From JALYXV01 sp963733505 (GTDB taxonomy: Bacteria > Actinomycetota > Acidimicrobiia > Acidimicrobiales > Palsa-688), in contig CAVTDW010000008.1 of NCBI GenBank assembly GCA_963733505.1, positions 186,001 through 250,000 of the forward strand: a DNA stretch of 64,000 bases. Direction: 5' to 3'. Under the pieces are notes generated by a model. That model was given only the letters and a program-made list of their open reading frames with translations, had not been told where the DNA came from and ran no database searches. This document shows, piece by piece, positions 27,219-36,459 of the stretch (the stretch's first letter is position 1; every line of letters starts with the position of its first letter). The position numbers and the translations under genes were made by a program.

Positions 27219-28522
27219 CCGTCACCGACGCCCCCAAGATCGTCACCCGGCACCTGGCCAACCCGGACAGCTGGACCCTCAAGTCCTACCTGGACGCGGA
27301 CGGGTACCAGGGCCTCCGCAAGGCACTCACGATGCCCCGCGAAGAGGTCCACGAGGAGGTCAAGAAGGCGTCGCTCCTCGGGCGCGGCGGAGCCGGTTTC
27401 CCGGCTGGCCAGAAGTGGGCCATGCTCCGCAAGGCCGAGCCCGTCTACCTCGTCATCAACGGTGACGAGTCGGAGCCCGCGACGTTCAAGGACCACATGT
27501 TGATCGAGCAGGACCCCCACCAGATCATCGAGGGGACCCTGATCACGGCCTACGTCATCGGCGCCAGCCAGGCGTTCATCTACATCCGGGGCGAGTTCGC
27601 CAAGGGCCTCGAGCGCATCACCCAGGCGCTGAACGAGGCCTACGAATACGGCGCCGTCGGCAGGGACATCTTCGGAAGCGGTTGGTCCATCGACGTCGTC
27701 ATCCACCCCGGCGCGGGCGCCTACATCTGCGGCGACGAAACCGGCCTGCTCGAATCCCTCGAGGGCAAGCGCGGCTTCCCCCGCATCAAGCCCCCCTTCT
27801 TCCCCGCCGCGTTCGGCCTCTACCAGGCACCCACCGTCGTCAACAACGTCGAAACGATGTCCAACATCCCCTGGGTCGTCATAAACGGCGGCGACGCCTT
27901 CAGCGCCTACGGCGACAACCGCAGCCGGGGCACCCGGATCTTTTCGGTGAGCGGCCATGTCGTCCGGCCGGGCAACTACGAGGTGGAGATGGTCAAGACG
28001 ACCTTCCGGGACCTCTTCTACGACCCCGCCTACGGCGCCGGCATCCGCAACAACAAACAACTCAAGGCGTTCATCCCCGGCGGAGCCAGCTCCTACTGGT
28101 TCGGTCCCGACAAGCTCGACGTCCCCCTCGACCAGGACGAAGTCGGCAAGCTCGGCACCATGCTGGGCTCGGGCTCGATCGTGGCCATGGACGAGACCAC
28201 GTGCGCCGTCAGAGCCGCCTGGCGCTTGACGAGGTTCTTCCACAAGGAGTCCTGCGGCCAGTGCACCCCCTGCCGCGAGGGCGCGGGCTGGCTGGAGAAG
28301 ATCCTGCAGCGAATCGAAGCGGGCCGAGGACGAGAAGCGGACCTCGACCTCCTCCTCGACGCCTGCGACAACATCGCCCCGGGCCTGACCTGGCCGCCAA
28401 AGCAGACCACCATCTGCCCCCTCGGACCGTCGATCCCGAGCCCCATCGTGAGCGCCGTGCGCATGTTCCGCGACGAGTTCCTGACGCACATCAAAGAAGG
28501 GGCCTGCCCCCATGGCTCCTAA
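27215..28522 (+). CDS. nuoF: NADH-quinone oxidoreductase subunit F (NADH- and FMN-binding)
   Basis: 435-residue 51-kDa subunit, where NADH is oxidised. FMN/NADH motifs: LLGRGGAGFPAGQKW, INGDESEPATFKDHML and GAYICGDETGLLESLEGKRG. The [4Fe-4S] N3 ligands are in SCGQCTPCREG plus a distal cysteine near ICPLGPSIPSP. Length and order are normal and the frame is intact. ATG 27215 overlaps the nuoE stop by four bases; the end overlaps nuoG by eleven bases. The N-terminal KIVTRHLANPDSWTL is the usual actinobacterial lead. Confidence 0.96.
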   Translation: MTVTDAPKIVTRHLANPDSWTLKSYLDADGYQGLRKALTMPREEVHEEVKKASLLGRGGAGFPAGQKWAMLRKAEPVYLVINGDESEPATFKDHMLIEQDPHQIIEGTLITAYVIGASQAFIYIRGEFAKGLERITQALNEAYEYGAVGRDIFGSGWSIDVVIHPGAGAYICGDETGLLESLEGKRGFPRIKPPFFPAAFGLYQAPTVVNNVETMSNIPWVVINGGDAFSAYGDNRSRGTRIFSVSGHVVRPGNYEVEMVKTTFRDLFYDPAYGAGIRNNKQLKAFIPGGASSYWFGPDKLDVPLDQDEVGKLGTMLGSGSIVAMDETTCAVRAAWRLTRFFHKESCGQCTPCREGAGWLEKILQRIEAGRGREADLDLLLDACDNIAPGLTWPPKQTTICPLGPSIPSPIVSAVRMFRDEFLTHIKEGACPHGS

Positions 28523-31429
28523 GCAACCGCCCGAAAAGGTGACCATCACCCTCGACGGCCGCGCCGTCGAGGCCAACAAGGGCGAGATGATCATCGCCGC
28601 GGCCGAACGGGCCGGGGTGTACATCCCTCGCTTCTGTTACCACCCCCGCATGAAGCCAGTCGGCATGTGCCGCATGTGCCTGGTCGAGGTCGTGGGACCC
28701 CGAGGGCCCGCCCTGACCCCGGCGTGCTTCGTGGGCGTGTCCGACGGCCAGGTGGTCAACACCACCACCCCCGGCGTCAAGAAGGCCCAGGACGGGGTGC
28801 TGGAATTCCTCCTGGTCAACCACCCGCTGGACTGCCCGGTGTGTGACAAGGGCGGCGAATGCCCCCTCCAGGACCAGACGCTCACCTTCGGCCCGGGCGA
28901 GACCCGCTTCGTCGAGGAGAAGCGCCACTGGGAGAAGCCCATCGCCCTCTCCGAACTGGTCCTGCTCGACCGCGAACGCTGCATCCAGTGCGCTCGCTGC
29001 ACCCGTTTTGCCGACGAGATCGCGGGCGATCCCCAAATCGACTTCTCCATGCGCGGCGACATGGTCGAGGTGGCGACCTTCCCGGGCCAGCCCTTCACCT
29101 CCTACTTCAGCGGCAACACGGTTCAGATCTGCCCGGTCGGCGCCCTCACGAGCACCCCGTACCGCTTCAAGGCCCGGCCGTGGGATATCGAGCAGGCCGA
29201 GAGCAGCTGCACGTCCTGCGCCGTGGGGTGCCGGGTCGCCGTCCAGTCGAGCGGTGACCACATCACCCGCAAACTGGGCGTCGACTCCGACCCGGTCAAC
29301 CAGAGCTGGTTGTGCGACAAGGGCCGCTTCGACTGGGAGGCTCTCAGCAGCGTGGAGCGGGTGACCGCCCCCCTCGTGCGCAAGGGTGACGAACTGGTCG
29401 AGGTCGGCTGGACCGAAGCCCTCGACGCGGTGGCGGCCGCACTGCAGAAGGCCCGAGACGTCCATGGCGGGCGCGCCATCGGCGTGATCGGCGGCGCCCG
29501 CCTGGCCAACGAGGATGCCTACGCCTGGTCCAAGCTGGCCCGGGTCGTCTTGGGCACCGACAACGTCGACGCCCAGCTGGGCGACGGCCTCCCCGCCGAA
29601 ACCGTCCTCGGCCTGCCCCGCGCCACCATCGACCAGGCCTGCGACGCCTCGGCCGTCATCCTCCTCGCCCCCGACCTGAAAGACGAGCTGCCCGTCCTGT
29701 ACCTGCGGCTGCGCGCCGCGGCCCTGTCGGCCAAGCTCCCCCTCATCGAGTTGGCCGAGCAGCGCAGCGGCCTCACCCGCTACGCCGCCGCCAGCCTGCT
29801 GCACCGCCCCGGGGAGGCCCATGTGCTGGCCCGGGCCCTCACCGGCGGCCACCGACCCGACGGCCGACGTGGCCGGCGTGGCCGTCGCCGAGGTCGTCGC
29901 GGCGCGTCGACTGCTCAAAGGCATCGGGGAAAAGGAGGGCGCGGACGCGACCTACGTCGTCGTCCTCGGTCGCCCGTCGCTCGCCTCGGGCGCAGCGCCG
30001 TTCGCCGATGCCGCGGCCACCCTGCTCGACGCCCTTCCCGGTGCGCGATTCCTCACGGCGCTGCGCCGGGGCAACGTCCACGGTGCCCTCGACATGGGGC
30101 TGGCACCGGGGATCCTGCCCGGCCGGGTCAGCCAGTCCGAAGGCCGGGCGTGGTTCACCGAGGCCTGGGGCGAGCTGCCCGACGCCACCGGGATGGACAC
30201 CACCCAAATGCTGGTCGAGGCGGCCGAAGGCCGCCTGGCGGGGCTGATCCTGCTTGGCGCCGACCCGTTGTCGGACTTCCCCGATCGGGCGCTGGCCCGC
30301 AAGGGCCTGCAAGGGGCGGGCATGGTCGTGGCCGTCGACTGCTTCCTCACCGAGTCCTCCAAGAAGGCCGACGTGTTCCTCCCCGCCGCGACCTACGCCG
30401 AGCGGGCCGGCACCTTCACCAACCTCGAGGGGCGGGTCGTGCGCCTCGGCCAGAAGGTCACTGCCCCCGGCGTGGCCTGGCCCGACTGGATGATCGCGGC
30501 CGAGCTGGCGTTCCGTATGGGCAAAGAACTGGGCTTCGACCACCTCGAAGGCATCTGGGACGAGATCGAGCGGTTGTCACCGGCCCACAAGGGTGTGACG
30601 AGCGACCTCCTGGCCAGCCTCGTGGCCAAGGACGGGGTGGTCGTGCCGATGGGCGCCGAAGACCCGCCCATGCACAAGCCCGAGCCGCTGGACCCCATGG
30701 CCGAGCCAGGCATCCTCGCGGCGGAAACACATTGGATCTCGCGACTTACCACCACCAAGGCCGGGTCCACGGGCGAAGTCGAGAAGGGCCCGCAAGGCGA
30801 CGTCGGCGGCCAGGACCCCCTGGCAGCGACGGCGACGGAAGCGACGGATCCCGAAGGCGGCGCCACCGTGGCCGCGGACCACAATGTCAGTGACCCCGGC
30901 ATCACCTTGGCCACGACCACAATGTCGAGCGACCCCGGCATCACCTTGGCGACGAGTCCGAGCGGACGACGGAGGTGGCCGCGGCCACAACGTCAGTGAC
31001 CCGGGCATCACCCTGGTCACCCGGCCGGCGCCGACGCGGTTCGCGGCCCCGGCCACCTCGGCGCCGGTGCCGCCCATCGACGCCTACTCGCTGCGCCTGA
31101 TCGCCTCCCACCAGTTGTGGGATGCCGGTGTCGGCGTGCGCCACTCCTCGCACCTGAGCGGACTGGCAGCGTCGCCCGTCCTGCGGGCCAACCCCTACGA
31201 CCTCAAGCGGCTGGGCCACGAAAGCGGCGGCCGGGTCAAGGCCGTCTCCCCCCGCGGCAGCCTGGTCCTCACGGTGGAAGCCGACGTCGGGGTGCCCCGA
31301 GGCTCGGTCGCCATGGGCTTCAACCTTCCCGGCGCCACTCCGGCCGGCCCTGGAGGCCAGTCCGAGGGCGCGGCCGACCTGATCGACGCCACCGCGGCCG
31401 TCACCAATGTCCGGTTGGACAGCCTCTGA
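28512..31429 (+). CDS. nuoG: NADH-quinone oxidoreductase subunit G, with at least two frameshifts
   Basis: 75-kDa subunit of the peripheral arm, about 970 residues when the frames are joined. ATG 28512 begins MAPKQPPEKVTITLDGRAVE. N-terminal clusters: [2Fe-2S] in RFCYHPRMKPVGMCRMC, a His/Cys [4Fe-4S] in HPLDCPVCDKGGECPLQD, and another in CIQCARCTRF with CPVGAL; SCTSCAVGCRV begins the molybdopterin-like domain. The frame changes near 29848 (LARALTGG to TDPTADVAGVAVAEVVAARR) and again near 30960-30985, inside a repeat. The last frame ends TAAVTNVRLDSL, and its TGA overlaps the nuoH ATG. A Thr/Gly/Ala linker with repeated SDPGITLA separates the domains. Errors are likelier than decay. Confidence 0.88.
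30868..31020 (+). repeat. Three copies of a roughly 36-base repeat in nuoG
   Basis: A block reading CACAATGTCAGTGACCCC and onward through GGCATCACCTTGG occurs near 30880, 30918 (period 38) and 30987 (period 107 from the first). Copies 1 and 3 also share the upstream GTGGCCGCGG. They encode SDPGITLA/V in the linker of NuoG. Copy 3 lacks one base relative to copy 1 just after GTGGCCGCGG, which coincides with the second frameshift. Confidence 0.8.
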
Positions 31430-32622
31430 TGCCCGGCGACGCGCTGTTCAACAACGGCCTCAACCTGGCCGTGGCACTCATCGTCATCGTCAAGGCGATC
31501 ATCGTCTTCGTCGTGGTCCTCGTCTCGGTGCTGTTCATGGTGCTCTTCGAGCGCAAGGTCATCGGGCACATGCAGAACCGCATCGGCCCCAACCGGGCCG
31601 GCCCGTTCGGATCGCTGCAGTCCCTGGCCGATGGCACCAAGCTGTTCTTCAAGGAGGCGCTGCTGCCGGCCAAGGCCGACAAACGGGTCTACCGCCTGGC
31701 GCCGTTCCTGGCCGTCGTCCCGGCCTTCCTCGTGTTCTCGATCGTGCCCATCGGCGGGACGATCACCATCGCCCACCACGTCACGCGGCTGCAACTGGCG
31801 GACCCCCCGTGGGGGATCCTCTTCATGCTGATGCTGTCGTCGATCGCGGTCTACGGCGTCATGCTGGCGGGCTGGTCGTCGGGGTCGAAATACCCGCTGC
31901 TCGGCGCCGTCCGGGCGTCGGCCCAGATGATCTCCTACGAGGCCGCCATGGGCCTGTCTATCGCGACCGTCGTCGTGCTGAGCGGCTCGCTGCACACCAG
32001 CACCATCGCGGCCGGCCAGCACGGTCTGCTCCACTTCCGTAACCACACCGTGCCCTTACCGGCGTGGAACTTGTTCCGCACATGGGTCGTGCCGTTCATC
32101 ATCTTCATGATTGCGGTGACCGCCGAGATGCACCGGCCTCCGTTCGACCTGGTGGAGGCCGAGGAGGAATTGGCCGGCGGCTTCAACGTCGAGTACTCGT
32201 CCCTGGCCTTTGCCCTGTTCTACCTGGCCGAGTTCATGAACGTGGTCACCATGTCGGGGATCACCGTGACCCTGTTTCTCGGCGGCCCCGACGGGCCCCG
32301 GATCCTCGGCCACAGCGTGGGCCCGTTCTGGTTCGTCGTGAAGCTGTTCGTGTTCCTCTACACCTACGTCTGGCTGCGGGCCACGCTGCCCCGCTTCCGC
32401 TACGACCAGCTCATGGACCTGGGCTGGAAACGCCTCATTCCCGCTGCCCTCGGCATGCTGCTCTTCGTCGCCGCCGCCCGCACGAGCAGCCGGCCCTGGG
32501 TGGTCGGGGTCATCCTCGGTCTCATGGTCGGCGCCTTGGCCCTGTTCCGAGCCCTCACGGTCGGGGAACGGGCCAGCGCGGTCGAATCCGCAGCCATCTC
32601 GCGCGCCGGAAGGAGGAGCTAG
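31429..32622 (+). CDS. nuoH: NADH-quinone oxidoreductase subunit H
   Basis: 397-residue membrane subunit linking the peripheral and membrane arms and forming the quinone cavity. About eight helices. Conserved elements: VLFERKVIGHMQNRIGPNRAG, LADGTKLFFKEALLP, YPLLGAVRASAQMISYE, EMHRPPFDLVEAEEELAGGF, VEYSSLAFALFYLAEFMN and RATLPRFRYDQLMDLGWK. The acidic and arginine residues of the E-channel are in place. ATG 31429 overlaps the nuoG stop by one base. No frame problem is seen. Confidence 0.96.
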   Translation: MPGDALFNNGLNLAVALIVIVKAIIVFVVVLVSVLFMVLFERKVIGHMQNRIGPNRAGPFGSLQSLADGTKLFFKEALLPAKADKRVYRLAPFLAVVPAFLVFSIVPIGGTITIAHHVTRLQLADPPWGILFMLMLSSIAVYGVMLAGWSSGSKYPLLGAVRASAQMISYEAAMGLSIATVVVLSGSLHTSTIAAGQHGLLHFRNHTVPLPAWNLFRTWVVPFIIFMIAVTAEMHRPPFDLVEAEEELAGGFNVEYSSLAFALFYLAEFMNVVTMSGITVTLFLGGPDGPRILGHSVGPFWFVVKLFVFLYTYVWLRATLPRFRYDQLMDLGWKRLIPAALGMLLFVAAARTSSRPWVVGVILGLMVGALALFRALTVGERASAVESAAISRAGRRS

Positions 32623-32624
32623 GC

Positions 32625-33377
32625 ATGGGTTACCTCAAGGGCTTCACCATCTCGGGCAAACAGTTCTTCCAGAAGACCGTCACCACGCAGTACCCCGAGG
32701 AAAAGCGTCCGAAGCCCGAGCGCTTCCACGGGCGCCATGTCCTCAACCGCTACGAGGACGGGATGGAGAAGTGCATCGGCTGCGAGCTGTGTGCGGGCGC
32801 CTGCCCGGCCCACTGCATCTACGTCCGGGGCGCTGACAACCCACCCGACGCGCCGGTGTCGCCGGGCGAGCGGTACGGCTTCGTCTACGAGATCAACTTC
32901 CTGCGTTGCATCCACTGCGACTTGTGCGTCGAGGCGTGCCCGACGGAGGCCATCACCGAGTCGAAGCTGTTCGAGTTCTCCTTCTCCAACCGCCAGGACG
33001 CCATCTACACCAAGGCCGAGTTGGTCGTCGACGACGACGGCAACCCCAAGCACCTGCCCTGGGAAGACTGGCATGAAGGCGACGACGCCAACACCTCCGG
33101 CTGGGTCCGGGCGACCGCCCCCTCGGGCGTGGCGGCGGCCGAGGGCCGGCCGCTGTGGTCGGGCGAGTTGGGCTACGGCGTCCGGCCCGCCCAGTTGGGC
33201 CAATCCGACCCGCTGGCGGCCGACGTCCCGGCCGACTTCGACATCAGTATCCGCGAGGTGAAGGACGCCGAGATGCGCGGCGCGGGCGTGGCCCGGGGCC
33301 GCTCGATTCGAGTCGACGAGGGGACCGACGCCATCGCCCCTGGCGCCGACCCGGCCGCCGGTGGCGGGGGACACTGA
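32625..33377 (+). CDS. nuoI: NADH-quinone oxidoreductase subunit I
   Basis: 250-residue ferredoxin-like subunit carrying clusters N6a and N6b: CIGCELCAGACPAHC and CIHCDLCVEACPTEA. A perfect AGGAGG site precedes ATG 32625. The core matches the family up to about residue 175 (WHEGDDANTSG). The C-terminal 75 residues are a variable Gly/Ala/Asp-rich extension. The stop overlaps the nuoJ ATG by one base. It is separate from the two-cluster ferredoxin at 18682, which lacks the NuoI lead MGYLKGFTISGKQFF. Confidence 0.95.
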   Translation: MGYLKGFTISGKQFFQKTVTTQYPEEKRPKPERFHGRHVLNRYEDGMEKCIGCELCAGACPAHCIYVRGADNPPDAPVSPGERYGFVYEINFLRCIHCDLCVEACPTEAITESKLFEFSFSNRQDAIYTKAELVVDDDGNPKHLPWEDWHEGDDANTSGWVRATAPSGVAAAEGRPLWSGELGYGVRPAQLGQSDPLAADVPADFDISIREVKDAEMRGAGVARGRSIRVDEGTDAIAPGADPAAGGGGH

Positions 33378-33958
33378 TGGTGCTGGCAACGGCCGTCCCC
33401 GACATCATCGTGTTCGTGGTGGCGGCCATCGCCATCCTGGCGGGGGCCATCGGCGTCGTCGTGTCCCGAAACCCGGTCCACGCCGCCTTGAACCTGGTGT
33501 TGACCCTGTTCGGCATCGCGGTCGAGTTCGTCAACCAGCAGGCCGACTTCCTGGCCGCCGTCCAGGTGATCGTCTATGCCGGGGCCATCGTGATCCTCTT
33601 CCTCTTCGTCATCATGCTGCTCGGCGTCGACCGCGAGGAGAACGTGGCCGCCGAGCCGTTGCGCGGCCAGCGCCCGACAGCCATCGCCCTCGGGCTGATG
33701 GTGCTGGTCGAACTGGCACTGCTCGGCCGGGTCTCCAACTGGGCCACGGGTACTCCGGCCGTCGCCGGACCCCTCAGCGGACCGGGTGAAAACGTCCAGA
33801 AGCTGGGCCAGTCCATCTTCACCCGCTACCTGTTCCCCTTCGAGATCACCTCGGTGCTGTTGGTGATCGCGGTCATCGGCGCGGTCGTGCTGGCTCGCAC
33901 GCCGCGGCGGGTGGCCAGCGAGATGACCCGCGACGAACAAGAGGCGGCGATGCCGTGA
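33377..33958 (+). CDS. nuoJ: NADH-quinone oxidoreductase subunit J
   Basis: 193-residue membrane subunit with about five helices (IVFVVAAIAILAGAIGVVV, AALNLVLTLFGIAVEFV, VIVYAGAIVILFLFVIMLLG, AIALGLMVLVELALLG and ITSVLLVIAVIGAVVLA). The conserved AAVQVIVYAGAIVILFLFV helix with its pi-bulge region is present. ATG 33377 overlaps the nuoI stop; the end overlaps nuoK by four bases. Confidence 0.95.
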   Translation: MVLATAVPDIIVFVVAAIAILAGAIGVVVSRNPVHAALNLVLTLFGIAVEFVNQQADFLAAVQVIVYAGAIVILFLFVIMLLGVDREENVAAEPLRGQRPTAIALGLMVLVELALLGRVSNWATGTPAVAGPLSGPGENVQKLGQSIFTRYLFPFEITSVLLVIAVIGAVVLARTPRRVASEMTRDEQEAAMP

Positions 33959-34260
33959 GCATCGACGGCACCTGGTACCTGGTCCTTTCGGCCCTCCTCT
34001 TCACCATCGGTGCGGTCGGAGTACTGGTGCGCCGCAACGTCCTGGTGATGTTCATGTGCGTCGAGCTGATGCTCAACGCCGTCAACTTGACCTTCATCAC
34101 CTTCTCGCGGATGCTCAACGACATCGGGGGCCAGTCCGTGGTGTTCTTCGTGCTGGTCGTGGCCGCGGCCGAGGTCGTGGTCGGCCTCGGGATCATCGTG
34201 GCCATCTACCGGCGGCGGGTCGGGGCGACGGCCGACGACCTTCATGTGCTGAAGGGCTGA
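33955..34260 (+). CDS. nuoK: NADH-quinone oxidoreductase subunit K
   Basis: 101-residue antiporter-like membrane subunit with three helices. The proton-path glutamates sit in FMCVELMLNAVNL and AAAEVVVGLGIIVAIYR. GTG 33955 overlaps the nuoJ stop by four bases. Normal length, no anomaly. Confidence 0.96.
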   Translation: MSIDGTWYLVLSALLFTIGAVGVLVRRNVLVMFMCVELMLNAVNLTFITFSRMLNDIGGQSVVFFVLVVAAAEVVVGLGIIVAIYRRRVGATADDLHVLKG

Positions 34261-34273
34261 CGGAACCCACCCC

Positions 34274-36457
34274 GTGAACGCCTCCTACATCATCCTCACA
34301 ATGCCCCTCGCCGGGTTCCTGGCGCTGCTGATCTTCGGGCGCAAGCTGGGCGAGCCCGCCGCGGGCTGGCTGGCCACCGCGGCCGCGGCCGGCTCGTTCG
34401 TGGCCGCGGTCATCACCTTCTTCTCGCTGCTCGGGCGCACGGCCGAGCAACGCTCGGTCATCAAGTCGATCTTCGCCTGGGTTCCGGTCGCGGGGCTGCA
34501 CGTCGACTTCTCGCTGCAACTCGATCCGCTGTCGGTGACCATGGCGCTGTTCGTGACCGGCGTCGGCAGCCTGATCCACCTGTACTCCATCGGGTACATG
34601 CACGGCGACGAGCGCTTCCCCCGGTTCTTCCTGCTCCTGAACCTGTTCCTCTTTTCGATGCTGTGCCTGGTGCTGGCGGACAACTTCCTCTTCAGCTTCC
34701 TCGGCTGGGAAGGCGTGGGCTTCTGCTCCTACCAGCTGATCTCGTTCTGGTTCGAGCGGGAACGACCGCCGGCCGCGGGCAAGAAGGCGTTCGTCACCAA
34801 CCGCGTCGGTGACTTCGGCTTCATGATCGGCGTGTTCTTGATCTTCGACCACTTCGGGTCGCTCAACTACCGCGACGTCTTGACCCCGCTGATGCACGGG
34901 ACACCGGGCGCCCTGGCGACGGTGACGGCCACCGGGATCGCCCTGATGCTGTTCCTCGGCGCGGCGGGCAAGTCGGCCCAGCTGCCTCTGTACATCTGGC
35001 TGCCCGACGCCATGGAGGGCCCGACGCCCGTGTCGGCGCTCATCCACGCCGCCACCATGGTCACCGCGGGCGTGTACCTCATGGCGCGCGTCGCCCCGAT
35101 CCTGCACTACGCCCCGGACGCACTGACCGTGATCGCCATCGTCGGGGCCGCGACCGCCCTCTACGCCGCCACCATCGCGTGCGGCCAAGACGACATCAAG
35201 AAGGTCCTGGCCTACTCGACCATCTCCCAGCTGGGCTACATGTTCCTCGGGATCGGTGCCGGGGCGTACTCCGCGGGTCTGTTCCACATGATCACCCACG
35301 CCTTCTTCAAGGCCCTGCTCTTCCTCGGCGCCGGGTCGGTGATCCACGGCCTGCACGAGCAACAGGACATGAAGAAGATGGGCGGCCTCAAGAAATGGAT
35401 GCCCATCACCTTCTCGACGTTCGTCATCGGGTGGCTGGCCATCTCGGGGATCTTCCCGTTCTCGGGGTTCTGGTCGAAGGACGACATCCTGGCCGCGGCG
35501 TGGGGCAGCCACGGCCAGTTGGGCAAGGTGCTGTGGGCCGTCGGGTTCCTCACCGCCGGGTTGACCGCCTATTACATGAGCCGCCAGGTGGCCCTGGTGT
35601 TCCTGGGCGAGGCCCGGTGGCGCGACTCGGCCCATCCCGCGGAAGCCGAAGAAGGAGCCGGGCTCCAGGGCAAGCCGGAGTTGACCCAGCACGAACCGGT
35701 GGCCCAATCCGCGGGCGACGCCACCCAGGTCGAAGGGGCACACGCCGCCGCGGGCACGACGGGCGATGGCCCCGCGGGCGTCGACGCGACCAGCGCGACG
35801 GGCGACGCTGCCGGTCGCGGATCGACGCCTGCCATGGCGGGTGCTCCGTCGCGCGGCTCGGTCGGGGTCGCCCCCGCCGACCTTGGGGGCCACGCGGGCC
35901 ATGATGGCCACGCCGGCGACCCGCATGAGGCGCCCTGGCCGATGGCGTTGCCGCTGCTGGTCCTCGGCGGACTGGCCGCCATCGGCGGGGTGGTCAACCT
36001 GCCCTGGGGCAAGTGGGACCTGCTGACCCGGTGGTTGGAGCCGGTGTTCCCCGCGGCCATCGCGCCCGAACCGCACGTCGCCACGGCGGTCAAGCTGACA
36101 CTGGCGCTCCTCACCCTGGCGCTGTGTCTCGGCGGCCTGGCGCTGGGCTTGTTGCCGTGGCTGCGTTCGATCTACCACCCGGAACTGGAACCGGGTGTGC
36201 TCAAGAACGCCTGGTACTTCGACCACGCCATTTCCGCCTTCGTGGCCGGGCCGGGCGAGGAACTGGCCGACTTCGCGGCCTACACGGTGGACAAGGGTGT
36301 CATCGACGGCGCGGTCAACGGCATTGCCGGCCTCACCGCCCTGGCGGGGCGGTGGTTGCGCAAGCTCCAGACCGGCTACGTCCGCAACTACGCCCTGGGC
36401 CTGGCCGGCGGTGCGGCGGCGCTGCTGCTCTACGTGACGATCCGGGGCGGGGGCTGA
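34274..36457 (+). CDS. nuoL: NADH-quinone oxidoreductase subunit L, with a low-complexity insertion
   Basis: 727-residue proton-pumping subunit at the distal end of the membrane arm, with about 16 helices including the lateral helix. Conserved parts are FSLQLDPLSVTMALFVTGVG, FLGWEGVGFCSYQLI, AGKSAQLPLYIWLPDAMEGP, TPVSALIHAATMVTAGVYL, KKVLAYSTISQLGYMFLGIG and HAFFKALLFLGAGSVIH. Near residues 455-555 there is a hydrophilic insertion of about 100 residues, Ala/Gly/Thr/Asp-rich and ending in a His/Gly stretch (GGHAGHDGHAGDPHE), between two late helices. The start is GTG 34274, 13 bases after nuoK; the stop lies two bases before nuoM. Confidence 0.95.
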   Translation: MNASYIILTMPLAGFLALLIFGRKLGEPAAGWLATAAAAGSFVAAVITFFSLLGRTAEQRSVIKSIFAWVPVAGLHVDFSLQLDPLSVTMALFVTGVGSLIHLYSIGYMHGDERFPRFFLLLNLFLFSMLCLVLADNFLFSFLGWEGVGFCSYQLISFWFERERPPAAGKKAFVTNRVGDFGFMIGVFLIFDHFGSLNYRDVLTPLMHGTPGALATVTATGIALMLFLGAAGKSAQLPLYIWLPDAMEGPTPVSALIHAATMVTAGVYLMARVAPILHYAPDALTVIAIVGAATALYAATIACGQDDIKKVLAYSTISQLGYMFLGIGAGAYSAGLFHMITHAFFKALLFLGAGSVIHGLHEQQDMKKMGGLKKWMPITFSTFVIGWLAISGIFPFSGFWSKDDILAAAWGSHGQLGKVLWAVGFLTAGLTAYYMSRQVALVFLGEARWRDSAHPAEAEEGAGLQGKPELTQHEPVAQSAGDATQVEGAHAAAGTTGDGPAGVDATSATGDAAGRGSTPAMAGAPSRGSVGVAPADLGGHAGHDGHAGDPHEAPWPMALPLLVLGGLAAIGGVVNLPWGKWDLLTRWLEPVFPAAIAPEPHVATAVKLTLALLTLALCLGGLALGLLPWLRSIYHPELEPGVLKNAWYFDHAISAFVAGPGEELADFAAYTVDKGVIDGAVNGIAGLTALAGRWLRKLQTGYVRNYALGLAGGAAALLLYVTIRGGG

Positions 36458-36459
36458 CG

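Noticed and set aside
31117..31428. Upstream extension of the NuoH frame
   Set aside because: It lies inside the NuoG C-terminal coding sequence in another frame; ATG 31429 matches the NuoH family start.
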